Positions 49,762 to 58,137 are shown, counted from the first letter of the stretch. The stretch: DNA of 64,000 bases from Actinoplanes auranticolor (GCF_018332655.1 NZ_BOQL01000042.1:124001-188000); one strand, 5' to 3'. The notes: a model not told the origin generated them from the sequence alone. Made by a program: numbers and translations.

Positions 49762-51108
49762 GTGACCGACATCCCGCGTCGTGCAGCGTCCCGCACCGCC
49801 AAGCTCGCCTCGCTGCCTCTCGGCTTCGCCGGGCGCACCGTGCTCGGCCTCGGCAAGCGGGTGACGGGCATCGCGACGGACGTCATCTCCGCCGACATCC
49901 AGCAGCGCACCGCCGAGCAGCTGTTCAGCGTTCTCGGGCAGCTCAAGGGCGGGGCGATGAAGTTCGGGCAGGCGCTGTCGGTGTTCGAGGCCGCGATGCC
50001 CGAGGAGATGGCCGGGCCGTACCGGCAGGCGCTCACCAAGCTGCAGGAGGCCGCGCCGCCGATGCCGGTGGCCAGCGTGCACAAGGCGCTGGCCGAGCAG
50101 CTCGGCGCCGACTGGCGGGACAAGTTCGCCGAGTTCGACGACAGCCCGGCCGCCGCGGCCAGCATCGGTCAGGTGCACCGGGCGGTGTGGAAGCTGCCGC
50201 CCAGCCGCAAGGGCGCGAAGCCCAAGACACTCGATGTCGCGGTGAAGGTGCAGTATCCGGGCGCCGGCGAGGCTCTGCTGGCCGATCTCAAGCAGCTCGG
50301 CCGGCTGGCCGGCATGTTCAAGATCATTCAGCCCGGCATGGACATGAAGCCGCTGCTCAACGAGCTGCGGGAGCGGATCACCGAGGAGCTCGACTACGCC
50401 CTGGAGGCGGAGGCCCAGACGGCGTTCGCCGCGGGCTTCGCCGACGACCCGGAGATCTTCGTGCCGCGGGTGGTGGCCTCCGCGCCCCGGGTGCTGGTGA
50501 CCCAGTGGGTCGAGGGCATCCCGCTGTCCAAGGTGATCAGCGACGGCACCCAGGAGGAACGCGACGAGGCCGGCCGGCTGATGGCGACCCTGCACTTCTC
50601 GGCTCCGGCCCGGACCGGTCTGCTGCACGCCGACCCGCACCCGGGCAACTTCCGGATCCTGCCCGACGGGCGGCTCGGCGTCATCGACTTCGGTGCGGTG
50701 GCCCGGCTGCCCGGCGGCCACCCGGAGCCGATCGGCCGCCTGGTCCGGCTGGCCCTGGACGGCGATGCCCACGGGGTGGCCGAGGGCCTGCGGGACGAGG
50801 GCTTCATCAAGCCGGACGACGAGCTGGACGCCGAGGCGGTGCTGGCCTTCCTGCGGCCGATGATCGAGCCGGTGGCGGTCGACGAGTTCCGCTTCACCCG
50901 GGCCTGGATCCGCGGCGAGGCGACCCGCCTGTCCAGCCCGAAGTCGCCGGCGTTCCAGCTGAGCCGCAAGCTCAACCTGCCGCCGTCGTACCTGCTGATC
51001 CACCGGGTGACGCTGGGCTCGATCGGGGTGCTGTGCCAGCTCGAGGCGCAGGCGCCGTACCGGTCGATCCTGCAGAAATGGCTGCCCGGCTTCGCCCCGG
51101 TCGCGTAA
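49762..51108 (+). CDS. ABC1/UbiB-family atypical kinase
   Basis: 448 residues. KGGAMKFGQALSVFEAAMPE is the family's KxGQ motif. AAASIGQVHRAVW is the altered nucleotide loop, VAVKVQYPG has the conserved Lys, LHADPHPGNFRIL the catalytic Asp/Asn, and GVIDFGAVARL the metal DFG. These atypical kinases/ATPases act in quinone or lipid metabolism at the membrane. The M. tuberculosis homologue Rv3197 is likewise next to whiB7 and has been linked to macrolide tolerance. GTG start. Confidence 0.9.
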   Translation: MTDIPRRAASRTAKLASLPLGFAGRTVLGLGKRVTGIATDVISADIQQRTAEQLFSVLGQLKGGAMKFGQALSVFEAAMPEEMAGPYRQALTKLQEAAPPMPVASVHKALAEQLGADWRDKFAEFDDSPAAAASIGQVHRAVWKLPPSRKGAKPKTLDVAVKVQYPGAGEALLADLKQLGRLAGMFKIIQPGMDMKPLLNELRERITEELDYALEAEAQTAFAAGFADDPEIFVPRVVASAPRVLVTQWVEGIPLSKVISDGTQEERDEAGRLMATLHFSAPARTGLLHADPHPGNFRILPDGRLGVIDFGAVARLPGGHPEPIGRLVRLALDGDAHGVAEGLRDEGFIKPDDELDAEAVLAFLRPMIEPVAVDEFRFTRAWIRGEATRLSSPKSPAFQLSRKLNLPPSYLLIHRVTLGSIGVLCQLEAQAPYRSILQKWLPGFAPVA

Positions 51109-51147
51109 CCCGGCCCAAGAGCCCGGCGAAGCCCGGCAAAAGAAAGG

Positions 51148-51178
51148 GGGCCCGCCCGCGGCTTGCGCGGACGGGCCC
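51148..51178 (+). terminator. Terminator after the ABC1 kinase gene
   Basis: A 13-bp stem with one mismatch (GGGCCCGCCCGCG against CGCGGACGGGCCC) and loop GCTTG, 39 bp after the stop. Confidence 0.75.
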
Positions 51179-51192
51179 ATCGGGTTCATTGC

Positions 51193-51336
51193 TCAGAGGC
51201 GTCCACCCAGTTCACGGGCAGCCCGGTGCCGGGCCTCCATCGCGATCTGACGGGCGGGTCGGTGTGCCTCAGGGTGAAGGTCGGCCTGAGGCCGACGCAT
51301 TCGTGCGCGTGAGAGCGCTTCGTGGATGAGTTTCAC
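51193..51336 (-). CDS. Small basic protein downstream of whiB7
   Basis: 47 residues: MKLIHEALSRARMRRPQADL, HPEAHRPARQIAMEARHRAA, RELGGRL. It is Arg/His-rich and helical. GTG at 51336 has GGAA eight bases upstream. It lies 69 bp after the whiB7 stop on the same strand, so it is likely co-transcribed. Similar short Arg-rich ORFs occur in actinobacteria but I cannot name the family. Confidence 0.55.
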   Translation of the reverse strand: MKLIHEALSRARMRRPQADLHPEAHRPARQIAMEARHRAARELGGRL

Positions 51337-51405
51337 CTTCGAGGTTCCATTCGTGTTCACGACTGTCTTTTTCCGTCTCTGGTCAGGGTTCGGCGGGTGG
51401 AAGTC

Positions 51406-51768
51406 TCAGGCCGCGAGGCGGACCGAGTTGCGGGACTCGAGGCCGTTCGCGGCGAGCCGCTCCTCGACCTCGACCTGGAGCTCGGCGTCGCGAGCGACGT
51501 CGACCTTGCGGGGACGGCCACGGGGCCGCTTGCGCGGCACGACGGCGCCACGCTCAAAGATCTCGCCTCCCCAGACACCCCAGGGCTCGTTCCGCTCGAC
51601 CGCGCCGGCGAGGCACTCGACGCGCAGCGGGCAGTCCCCGCAGAGCGACTTGGCCAGTTCCAGCTGGGCCGGGGAGTCCGAGAACCAAAGGTCCGGGTCG
51701 AACTTCCGACAGGGCAGGTTTGCCTCGAGCTCGACGCTCACGTCGAGTGGGGCCAGCGCCAGACTCAT
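51406..51768 (-). CDS. whiB7: WhiB7 transcriptional regulator (multidrug resistance)
   Basis: 120 residues. Cluster ligands Cys in LPCRKFDPDLWF and CGDCPLRVEC, the GVWGGE turn, then the AT-hook RKRPRGRPRK that defines WhiB7/WblC. It activates intrinsic antibiotic-resistance genes with the principal sigma factor when translation is inhibited. Genomic position (between ABC1 kinase and uvrD2) is the same as Rv3197A. The 5' leader of ~520 bases holds an upstream ORF and an intrinsic terminator, so expression should be controlled by attenuation. Confidence 0.96.
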   Translation of the reverse strand: MSLALAPLDVSVELEANLPCRKFDPDLWFSDSPAQLELAKSLCGDCPLRVECLAGAVERNEPWGVWGGEIFERGAVVPRKRPRGRPRKVDVARDAELQVEVEERLAANGLESRNSVRLAA

Positions 51769-51843
51769 AAAGCCCGGTCACCTCTCTCTTCTTCTCGATC
51801 TTCTGGATCGCGATACAGGTCGTGCACCGGCCGGTGAGCCGGC

Positions 51844-51885
51844 AAAAAAGTAGGCCGCGGATCCCGGTTACGGGTTCCGCGGCCT
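51844..51885 (-). terminator. Intrinsic terminator (attenuator) in the whiB7 leader
   Basis: On the minus strand a 15-bp stem with one mismatch (AGGCCGCGGAACCCG ... CGGGATCCGCGGCCT), loop TAAC, followed by AC and six Ts. It is located between the upstream ORF (ends 51908) and the whiB7 ATG (51768). Its 5' arm overlaps a CCTCGAGG palindrome that is repeated at 51921-51928 inside the upstream ORF and could form a competing antiterminator. Confidence 0.88.
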
Positions 51886-51907
51886 CGAGGTGAGCCGGAT
51901 GGTCTTT

Positions 51908-52189
51908 TCAGACCGGCCTTCCTCGAGGCGGGACACCGCTGGCACCAGCCGTCATGCGCTTGGCGACGCCATTGCTGCCCACGAACCCAGTGGTCCCGTT
52001 GCTTCCGTCGACATCAACCAGGATCCGGACCAGCTCGGCCTGGATCTGGACCTGGTGCGCCTGCGAAACGGGAGCCCGCTCAGCGGTCAGCAGCGCCACG
52101 GGGGCGGATGCCGGCAGCCACGAGACGGACGGAGCGCAGACAGCAGCAAGCAGCGTCGACGGTCGCTCGATCGTGTAGTTGAGCTTCAC
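51908..52189 (-). CDS. Upstream ORF / leader peptide of whiB7
   Basis: 93 codons starting GTG AAG CTC AAC with GGAGGAGGT seven bases upstream, the strongest ribosome site in the area. Product begins VKLNYTIERPSTLLAAVCAP and ends ASGVPPRGRPV. It has no recognised domain. Leader ORFs upstream of whiB7/wblC sense ribosome stalling by antibiotics or amino-acid shortage (known for mycobacteria and Streptomyces). Its last codons carry CCTCGAGG, able to pair with the 5' arm of the attenuator. Confidence 0.75.
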   Translation of the reverse strand: MKLNYTIERPSTLLAAVCAPSVSWLPASAPVALLTAERAPVSQAHQVQIQAELVRILVDVDGSNGTTGFVGSNGVAKRMTAGASGVPPRGRPV

Positions 52190-52284
52190 CGGTGCCACCT
52201 CCTCCATCGCCTTGCGCTCGAGTCGTGCTCTTCAGACCCTTGATGAGCATGGTTTTAACCCGTGCTCGTCAAGGTGTGCACTGA

Positions 52285-52323
52285 GGCTAAGCCCGGCCGC
52301 GGGGCGAGGGCAAACGAATTAAC
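52285..52323 (-). promoter_or_regulatory. Candidate whiB7 promoter with AT-rich upstream element
   Basis: Minus strand: GTTAATTC (52323-52316), then TTGCCC (52313-52308), 17 bases, TTAGCC (52290-52285). An AT-rich block just upstream of the -35 is the feature WhiB7 recognises at its targets, including its own gene. TTGACG at 52272-52267 is an alternative -35. Confidence 0.45.
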
Positions 52324-52326
52324 GGA

Positions 52327-54471
52327 CTAGTTTTCAGAGTTTTCTGACGCCGGCTCCGCGAGGCTCTCGCCACCCACCAGAGCGAACACCGCGGCGCCGT
52401 ACTGGCCGAGCTTGCGGGGGCCGATTCCGGCGATGGCCAGCAGCTCCGGCGGGGTGGCCGGCTTGCGTTCCGCGATCGCCACGATCGTGGCATCGGTGAA
52501 CACCACGTATGCAGGAACTTTCTGCTCTGCCGCGGTGCTCGCGCGCCAGGCCAGCAGGCGCTCGTACAGCTCCTCGTCGAGGTCCGACGGGCACGTCGGG
52601 CAGCGGCCCAGCTTGCGGTCGGCGCCGGCCATCAGCGTCGCCCCGCAGATCCGGCACGAGACCACTGTGCTGCGCCTATTGACGGCTTTCCGACTGCCGC
52701 CCGCGACGCTTGCCTTTTCCAGCCCGGTGCGGGTGGTGCCGAGCTGCGGCAGGAAACGGCACGGGCGGCGCGCGCGGCCGCCCGGCGACCGGCTCTGGCC
52801 GTACGACAGCCAGAGCCACTGCCGGGCCCGGGTCACCCCGACATAGAGCAGGCGGCGTTCCTCCTCGAGCTGCTCGGGGGTTTTCGCGTACGTCGTCGGC
52901 AACGTCCCCTCCGCCAGCCCGACGAGGAACACGGCGTCCCACTCCAGACCCTTGGCCGAATGCAGCGAGGCCAGCGTCACGCCCTCGACCGTCGGGGCGT
53001 GCTGCTGCTCGGCGCGGTGGGCCAGCTCCGCGCAGAACGCCGCCAGGGACACGTCGTGCTGCACCGCGCCCGCCTGGCCCAGTGGCAGCAGGTCGGGCGT
53101 ACGGGCGTACTCCTCGGCCAGGGCGACCAGCGCCGCCAGGGCCTCCCACTGCTCCCGCTGGGCCCCGCCCGGCGGGGGCTGGTCGGGAGCCCAGCCGGTG
53201 GCCGAGAGCGCCTCGACGACGGCCTGGACCAGCGGGGTCTCGCCCGGCGTCGAGCGCACGGCCGAGCGCAGCGCGACCATCGCCTGGCGCACCTCGGTGC
53301 GTTCGAAGAAGCGCTCCGCGCCGCGCACGACGTAGGGCACCTCCAGCTCGGCGAGCGCCTTCTCGTACGCCTCCGACTGGGCGTTGGTGCGGAAGAGCAC
53401 CGCGATCTCGCTTGCCGGGGTGCCGGCGGCGATGAGGTCGCGGCACCGGCGGGCGACCGCGACGGCCTCGGCCGGCTCGTCCGGGAAGATCTTGAGGTCG
53501 GGCTCGGCGCCGGGCGGGCGCTGCCCGACGAGCTCCAGGCGCAGCTTGGCCTCGGTGCCGCGGGCCTGCTTGATGACCGCGTTGGCCAGGCCGACGACCT
53601 GGGGGGTCGAGCGGTAGTCGCGGACCAGGCGCACGACGACCGCGTCGCGGCGCAGGCGGGGGAAGTCGACCAGGTACGCCGAGGTGGCGCCGGTGAACGA
53701 GTAGATCGTCTGGCTGGCGTCGCCGACCACGGTGATGTCGTCGCGGCCGCCCAGCCAGGCGTCGAGCAGCCGCTGCTGCAGCGGGTTGACGTCCTGGTAC
53801 TCGTCGACGACGAAGTGCCGGTACTGGGAGCGGACCTGCTCGGCCACGTCGGAGTGCTCCTCGATGCCCCAGACGGCGGCACGCAGCATGTCCTCGAAAT
53901 CGATGACGCCCTGACGACGTTTGAGCGCCTCGTACGCAGCGAAGACCTCGCCGACCTTGGCCGCCTCGTACGGCGGCTCACGCAGCGCCTTGGCCGCGGC
54001 GACGACGTACTCCCCCGGCTCGACCAGCGACGACTTGGCCCACTCGATCTCGCCCGCCAGGTCCCGGGCCGCCGTGCGGTCGGCGCGGATGCCCACCCGG
54101 TTGGCCGCGAGCGCGACGAGGCGGGCCTTGCTCTCGACCAGCTCGGGCATGGCCCGGCCCTCGAGCAGCCGGGGCGCGAAGTAGCGCACCTGGCGCAGCG
54201 CTGCCGCGTGGAACGTGCGGGCCTGCACCCGGCCGGCCCCGAGCGCGGTGAGGCGGGCCCGCATCTCGGCGGCCGCGCGGGCGGTGAACGTGACCGCGAG
54301 GATGTGCCGCGGGCTGATCTCGCCGTTGAGCGTGCGGTAGGCGATCCGGTGGGTGATGGCCCGCGTCTTACCCGTGCCGGCCCCGGCGAGGATGCAGACC
54401 GGCCCGGCGGGGGCGGTCACGGCCCGCCGCTGATCGGGGTCGAGCCCGGCAAGCACGCGTTCGGCTGTCAC
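52327..54471 (-). CDS. uvrD2: ATP-dependent DNA helicase UvrD2
   Basis: 714 residues, SF1A helicase. AGAGTGKTRAITHRI (Walker A), AVTFTARAAAEMRARL (Ia), VVDEYQDVNPLQQ (II), VGDASQTIYSFTGA (III), VRDYRSTPQVV (IV), TLASLHSAKGLEWDAVFLVG (V) and YVGVTRARQWLWLSY (VI). The C-terminus has the tetracysteine pair CRICG / CPTCP and an HRDC domain (LLAIAGIGPRKLGQYGAAVF), which set UvrD2 apart from UvrD1. It unwinds DNA in repair. It is divergent from mrx1 with a sigma-R box between them. Confidence 0.95.
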   Translation of the reverse strand: MTAERVLAGLDPDQRRAVTAPAGPVCILAGAGTGKTRAITHRIAYRTLNGEISPRHILAVTFTARAAAEMRARLTALGAGRVQARTFHAAALRQVRYFAPRLLEGRAMPELVESKARLVALAANRVGIRADRTAARDLAGEIEWAKSSLVEPGEYVVAAAKALREPPYEAAKVGEVFAAYEALKRRQGVIDFEDMLRAAVWGIEEHSDVAEQVRSQYRHFVVDEYQDVNPLQQRLLDAWLGGRDDITVVGDASQTIYSFTGATSAYLVDFPRLRRDAVVVRLVRDYRSTPQVVGLANAVIKQARGTEAKLRLELVGQRPPGAEPDLKIFPDEPAEAVAVARRCRDLIAAGTPASEIAVLFRTNAQSEAYEKALAELEVPYVVRGAERFFERTEVRQAMVALRSAVRSTPGETPLVQAVVEALSATGWAPDQPPPGGAQREQWEALAALVALAEEYARTPDLLPLGQAGAVQHDVSLAAFCAELAHRAEQQHAPTVEGVTLASLHSAKGLEWDAVFLVGLAEGTLPTTYAKTPEQLEEERRLLYVGVTRARQWLWLSYGQSRSPGGRARRPCRFLPQLGTTRTGLEKASVAGGSRKAVNRRSTVVSCRICGATLMAGADRKLGRCPTCPSDLDEELYERLLAWRASTAAEQKVPAYVVFTDATIVAIAERKPATPPELLAIAGIGPRKLGQYGAAVFALVGGESLAEPASENSEN

Positions 54472-54476
54472 AACCG

Positions 54477-54503
54477 GGAATCATGGCACCCCGGTCCGAC
54501 GTT
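54477..54503 (+). promoter_or_regulatory. Sigma-R-type promoter of the mycoredoxin gene (GGAAT-N19-GTT)
   Basis: GGGAAT (GGAAT at 54477-54481) and GTT at 54501-54503, spacer 19 bases. It lies 50 bases before the mrx1 ATG. Thiol-disulfide oxidoreductase genes are classic sigma-R/SigH targets. Confidence 0.65.
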
Positions 54504-54552
54504 TCACCGGATGGCGTACCGCCATGTGATGTCTCCGAAAGGATCCCGCGCG

Positions 54553-54795
54553 ATGTTGACCATGTACTCGACGTCCTGGTGTGGCTACTGTCACCGGCTC
54601 AAGTCGCAGCTCGACCGGGAGGGCATCCAGTACGACGTCATCGACATCGAGCAGGACCCGGCCTCGGCCGAGTTCGTGATGGGCGTCAACGGCGGCAACC
54701 AGACCGTGCCCACCCTGCGCTTCGAGGACGGGTCCGCGCTGACGAACCCGTCCATCGTGCAGGTCAAGGAGCGCCTGGCCGCCATCTCCGCCTAG
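54553..54795 (+). CDS. mrx1: Mycoredoxin (glutaredoxin-like)
   Basis: 80 residues. STSWCGYCHRLKSQLDREGI has the CGYC active site, and TVPTLRFEDGSALTNPS has the cis-Pro and GxxLTNPS segments typical of Mrx1. It reduces protein-mycothiol mixed disulfides. ATG at 54553 with GAAAGGA upstream; other in-frame starts would extend it without a ribosome site. Divergent from uvrD2, as is Rv3198A in M. tuberculosis. Confidence 0.92.
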   Translation: MLTMYSTSWCGYCHRLKSQLDREGIQYDVIDIEQDPASAEFVMGVNGGNQTVPTLRFEDGSALTNPSIVQVKERLAAISA

Positions 54796-54802
54796 CGGAG
54801 CC

Positions 54803-54829
54803 GGGGCCGGTCGCGTCGCGGCCGGCCCC
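54803..54829. terminator. Bidirectional terminator between mrx1 and the dioxygenase gene
   Basis: GGGGCCGG and CCGGCCCC enclose an 11-base loop that can pair further. It lies between two convergent genes. Confidence 0.6.
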
Positions 54830-54836
54830 GTCCGCG

Positions 54837-55718
54837 TCACGGGATCAGCGCGGGAATGCTCGAGTCGAGAAGGCCCTGGCGCTTGAGCTCGCCGTAGAGC
54901 GGCGTGGTCTCGGGGTAGTGGCCCCAGGCGTGGTCGCCACTGCCGTCGCCGGCCCCGCCGAGCAGCTGCTGCTGCACCGGCGTGAACGACGCCCACTCGG
55001 GCGTGTTGGGCAGGTCGGCAACCTCGTCGCGGCCGGCCACCCAGCGGTAGGTGTAGCCGAAGAAGGCACCCACGCGGGTGATCGGCGAGTAGTTGTCCGA
55101 GCGTGCGTGCCACAGCCGCCGGTCGAAGACGACCAGGTCGCCCGGGTTGGCGGTGATCTGCAGCGCGCCCTCGGGCTGCGGCCACGGGACGCCGCGCGAC
55201 GGCGGGCCCGGCAGCCAGTTGGTCAGGTGACTGCCCGGCAGGACGGTGAAGTTGCCCCGGCCGGTCTCGCTCACGTCGGACAGCCAGTAGGCCAGCTTCA
55301 CCGACATCCGCGGGCGCGGGTCGGTCTCCAGCTCACGGTTCTGCCGGCCGCCGTCCTGGTGCCAGTGCCACCATTCCTTCTGCTGCTCGTGGATCTGCGG
55401 GTGCACATCCACGTGCGAGTGGTAGACGTGCACGTTCCAGCCGAGGATCGACCAGATGTACTTGAACGCCTTGGGGTGATCCAGCAGGAACGCCAGCTCC
55501 GGGTTGTTGGTCACCGCGGAGAGCTGGTGCAGCGCGCCGTTCGCGCCGAGGCCGCCCTCGCGGGCCACCTTCTCCTTGGTCCGCAGGATGGCGGTCCGCG
55601 CGATCGCGACCTCGTCCTCGGTCAGCACCGCCGGGATGACCAGGAAACCGTCGCGGTCGAACCGCGCGCGTTCCTCGGCCGTCATGGGCGTCCAGGTCTG
55701 CTCAGCAAGCAGGGACAT
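54837..55718 (-). CDS. PhyH (phytanoyl-CoA)-type Fe(II)/2-oxoglutarate dioxygenase
   Basis: 293 residues. HWHQDGG supplies the His-x-Asp metal pair (an extended run, WWHWHQDGG), and RLWHARSDN the second His, followed by Arg for 2-oxoglutarate (SDNYSPITRVG). The N-terminus has RARFDRDGFLVIPAVLTEDE, typical of the PhyH family. Substrate unknown: many bacterial members hydroxylate secondary metabolites or ectoine. It is a single gene between mrx1 and nudC. Confidence 0.87.
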   Translation of the reverse strand: MSLLAEQTWTPMTAEERARFDRDGFLVIPAVLTEDEVAIARTAILRTKEKVAREGGLGANGALHQLSAVTNNPELAFLLDHPKAFKYIWSILGWNVHVYHSHVDVHPQIHEQQKEWWHWHQDGGRQNRELETDPRPRMSVKLAYWLSDVSETGRGNFTVLPGSHLTNWLPGPPSRGVPWPQPEGALQITANPGDLVVFDRRLWHARSDNYSPITRVGAFFGYTYRWVAGRDEVADLPNTPEWASFTPVQQQLLGGAGDGSGDHAWGHYPETTPLYGELKRQGLLDSSIPALIP

Positions 55719-55822
55719 CTATATACCTCTTCCTCCGTGTCTGCTCTACCAGACGCTGGAGTGTGCCCCGGGCGTTGCTAAGTCAGTGTGAAGAATTCTT
55801 TGATTAGAGAGATGTGAATCCC

Positions 55823-56821
55823 TTAACGGGGGAAATCGCCCAACCATCGCTCAACGAGATAAAAGGCGATCGACGACCGCATCGGCAGACTCATCCGGAC
55901 GCCGCTCTCCGGCTCCACGTAGTCGCCGGCGATCATTCTCGTGACGTCCGTACGGGTGAACCAGCGCGCCTCGTCGATCTCGTCCGGGTCGACCGAGATG
56001 GGCTGGTCCCGGTCCGCCACCGCGGTGTAGCCGAGCATCAGCGAGCCCGGGTACGGCCAGGACTGGCTGCCCTCGTACTGCCAGGACCGCAGCCGGACGC
56101 CGACCTCCTCCTGGACCTCGCGCACGACGGCGGCCTCGGCGGACTCGCCCGGCTCGACGTAACCGGCCAGGCAGGAGAACCGGCGCACGCCCCCGATCTC
56201 CGGCCACGCGGCGTTGTGGCCGAGCAGGCAGCTGCCCTGCGCGCCCGTTACGCCGTCGTGGACCAGCACGATCATCGCCGGGTCGGTGCGCGGCCACATG
56301 GCCCGGCCCTCGGCGTCCACCCGGGACCAGCCCGCCTCGATGACCGTGGTGGGCTGGCCGTTGCGGGGCGAGAAGCGGTGGCTGGCATGCCAGTTGCCCA
56401 GGGCCGCGGCGGTGGTCAGGATGCCGGCGTCCCGCGGGTCGAGGCGGTCACCGATGTCGCGCAGGGTGCGCGCCTCGGCAGCGGCGGCCGCGGGCAGCGG
56501 GGCGTCGATCGCGAAGATCGGCACCCCGGCCGGGTCGACGCCGAGGAACAGGCGCTCGCCTTCGGGCGCCTCGTCGGCGCTGACCAGCACCAGCGTCGGC
56601 GTGCCGTCCGGGCGCTCGGTGACCAGCGCCCGGCCGCCCTGGCTGATGTCGATGATCAGCACCAGGCCGGTCTTCCACGCCTCGGCCAGCCAGTCGCCGT
56701 CGGTGCGGTGGTGCGCCGCCCGGTCCAGGCTGGTCCGGGCCAGCGGCGGTACGGCCGGCCCCGGCTGCTCGCCCACGTCGGGCTGCTCGCCGGAGCCGGA
56801 CGCTGCGACGGACTCGCTCAC
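55823..56821 (-). CDS. nudC: NudC-type NAD(H)/NAD-RNA pyrophosphohydrolase lacking zinc-ribbon cysteines
   Basis: 332 residues. The Nudix box GYVEPGESAEAAVVREVQEE..VG and the NADH-specific motif SQSWPYPGSLM are intact. The zinc ribbon of NudC (CxxC ... CxxC) is replaced by FSPRNGQPTTVIEAGWSRVD, with no cysteine at any of the four positions, yet flanking residues (LGNWHASHRF, PRTDPAMIVLV) are retained. It hydrolyses NADH and can remove NAD caps from RNA. The gene overlaps the M16 gene upstream by 4 bp, as part of a three-gene operon. Confidence 0.9.
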   Translation of the reverse strand: MSESVAASGSGEQPDVGEQPGPAVPPLARTSLDRAAHHRTDGDWLAEAWKTGLVLIIDISQGGRALVTERPDGTPTLVLVSADEAPEGERLFLGVDPAGVPIFAIDAPLPAAAAAEARTLRDIGDRLDPRDAGILTTAAALGNWHASHRFSPRNGQPTTVIEAGWSRVDAEGRAMWPRTDPAMIVLVHDGVTGAQGSCLLGHNAAWPEIGGVRRFSCLAGYVEPGESAEAAVVREVQEEVGVRLRSWQYEGSQSWPYPGSLMLGYTAVADRDQPISVDPDEIDEARWFTRTDVTRMIAGDYVEPESGVRMSLPMRSSIAFYLVERWLGDFPR

Positions 56822-58137
56822 GCGGGGCCGCGTTCCACCGCGGTGAGGGCCGCCAGCGGTGCCTCGACCTTGTCGGCGTCGCCGAGCACCACCGTGACCG
56901 CCTGCGAGGGCGCCAGATACTTGGCCGCCGCCTCGGTGACCTGCTCACGGGTGGCCGCGGCCAGCGCCGCCGAGTGCTCGCTCAGGTAGTCCAGCCGCAG
57001 GCCGAAGCTCGCGTAGATGCTGGCCAGTCCGGCCAGCCCGGCCTGGGTGGACATGCCGAGCCGCAGGGTGCCCAGGGCATAGCGGCGGGCCTGCTCCAGC
57101 TCTTCCTCGCCCGGCGGCAGGCTGGCCACGCGGCCCAGCTCGTACAGGGTCTCGAGCATGGCCGGGCCGGTCACCTCGGTGGCCACCTCGGCCGCCACCA
57201 CCAGCGCGGAACCGGCGACGAAGTGCTCGATCGAGCTGTGCGGGCCGTACGTGTAGCCCTTGTCCTCGCGGATGTTCTCCACCCAGCGCGACGAGAAGTA
57301 GCCGCCGAAGACCATGTTCGCCAGCTGCAGCGCCGCATACTCCGGGTCGGTGCGCGACACCGCCGGCAGCGCCATCCGCAGCGACGACTGCACCGCGCCG
57401 GGCCGGTCGACCAGCAGCAGCGGGCCGGGCTCCAGCTCAGGCGTCGCCGGCACGTTGCCGTCGCGGCTCGGGCCGATCCAGCCGCCCAGCGCCTTCTCGG
57501 CCGCGTCGATCGCCTTCTCCGGGTTGAGGTCGCCGACCAGCACCAGCACCGCGCCGTCCGGGCGGACCCGGTCGGCGTGCAGGGCCCGCAGCTGTGCCGG
57601 GCGGACGCCCTTGACCTGCTCCGGCTCCGGCGTCTGCACCGCGTACGGGTGCCGGCCGTACATCCGGTGCAGCAGCGCCGTACGGGCCAGGTGGGCCGGC
57701 TGGCTCTGCGCGACCTGGATGTGGTCGACCAGGCGGTCCCGCTCGGTGGCCACCTCCTCGGCCGGGTACGTGGGGTCGGTCAGCACCGCGGCCAGGATCT
57801 CCAGCATCCGGTCCAGGCCGGCGGCCAGCGAGTTGCCGGTGACCAGCAGCCGGTCCGGGTCCAGCCCGGCCGACAGCCCGCCGCCGACGGCCTGCAGCTC
57901 GGCGGCGATGTCGATGCTGGACATGGTGGCCGTGCCGGTGAACAGCGCCTGGGACAGCAGGGTGGCCCGGGCCAGCGGCGCCCGACCGAACGGCACCCGC
58001 AACCGCATCTCGATCAGCGGCACCGCCTGGCGTCGGATCGCGATGACCGTCAGGCCGCTGCTGAGCTTGCGCTCGGCCTGCTTGGGCAGCTTGAGCTTGG
58101 AGTCCGGAATCAGCTCCGGAAGTTCGCGCGCAGTCAC
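56818..58137 (-). CDS. M16 peptidase homologue without the zinc motif (regulatory subunit)
   Basis: 439 residues. Overall M16 fold, but the region that should hold HxxEH reads LARATLLSQALFTGT, so the zinc site is missing. It retains the second-domain R/Y pair in RWVENIREDKGYTYG. Such subunits pair with an active M16 partner, as in the mitochondrial processing peptidase. It overlaps the active M16 gene and nudC by 4 bp each, which supports a stoichiometric pair. Confidence 0.88.
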   Translation of the reverse strand: MTARELPELIPDSKLKLPKQAERKLSSGLTVIAIRRQAVPLIEMRLRVPFGRAPLARATLLSQALFTGTATMSSIDIAAELQAVGGGLSAGLDPDRLLVTGNSLAAGLDRMLEILAAVLTDPTYPAEEVATERDRLVDHIQVAQSQPAHLARTALLHRMYGRHPYAVQTPEPEQVKGVRPAQLRALHADRVRPDGAVLVLVGDLNPEKAIDAAEKALGGWIGPSRDGNVPATPELEPGPLLLVDRPGAVQSSLRMALPAVSRTDPEYAALQLANMVFGGYFSSRWVENIREDKGYTYGPHSSIEHFVAGSALVVAAEVATEVTGPAMLETLYELGRVASLPPGEEELEQARRYALGTLRLGMSTQAGLAGLASIYASFGLRLDYLSEHSAALAAATREQVTEAAAKYLAPSQAVTVVLGDADKVEAPLAALTAVERGPA

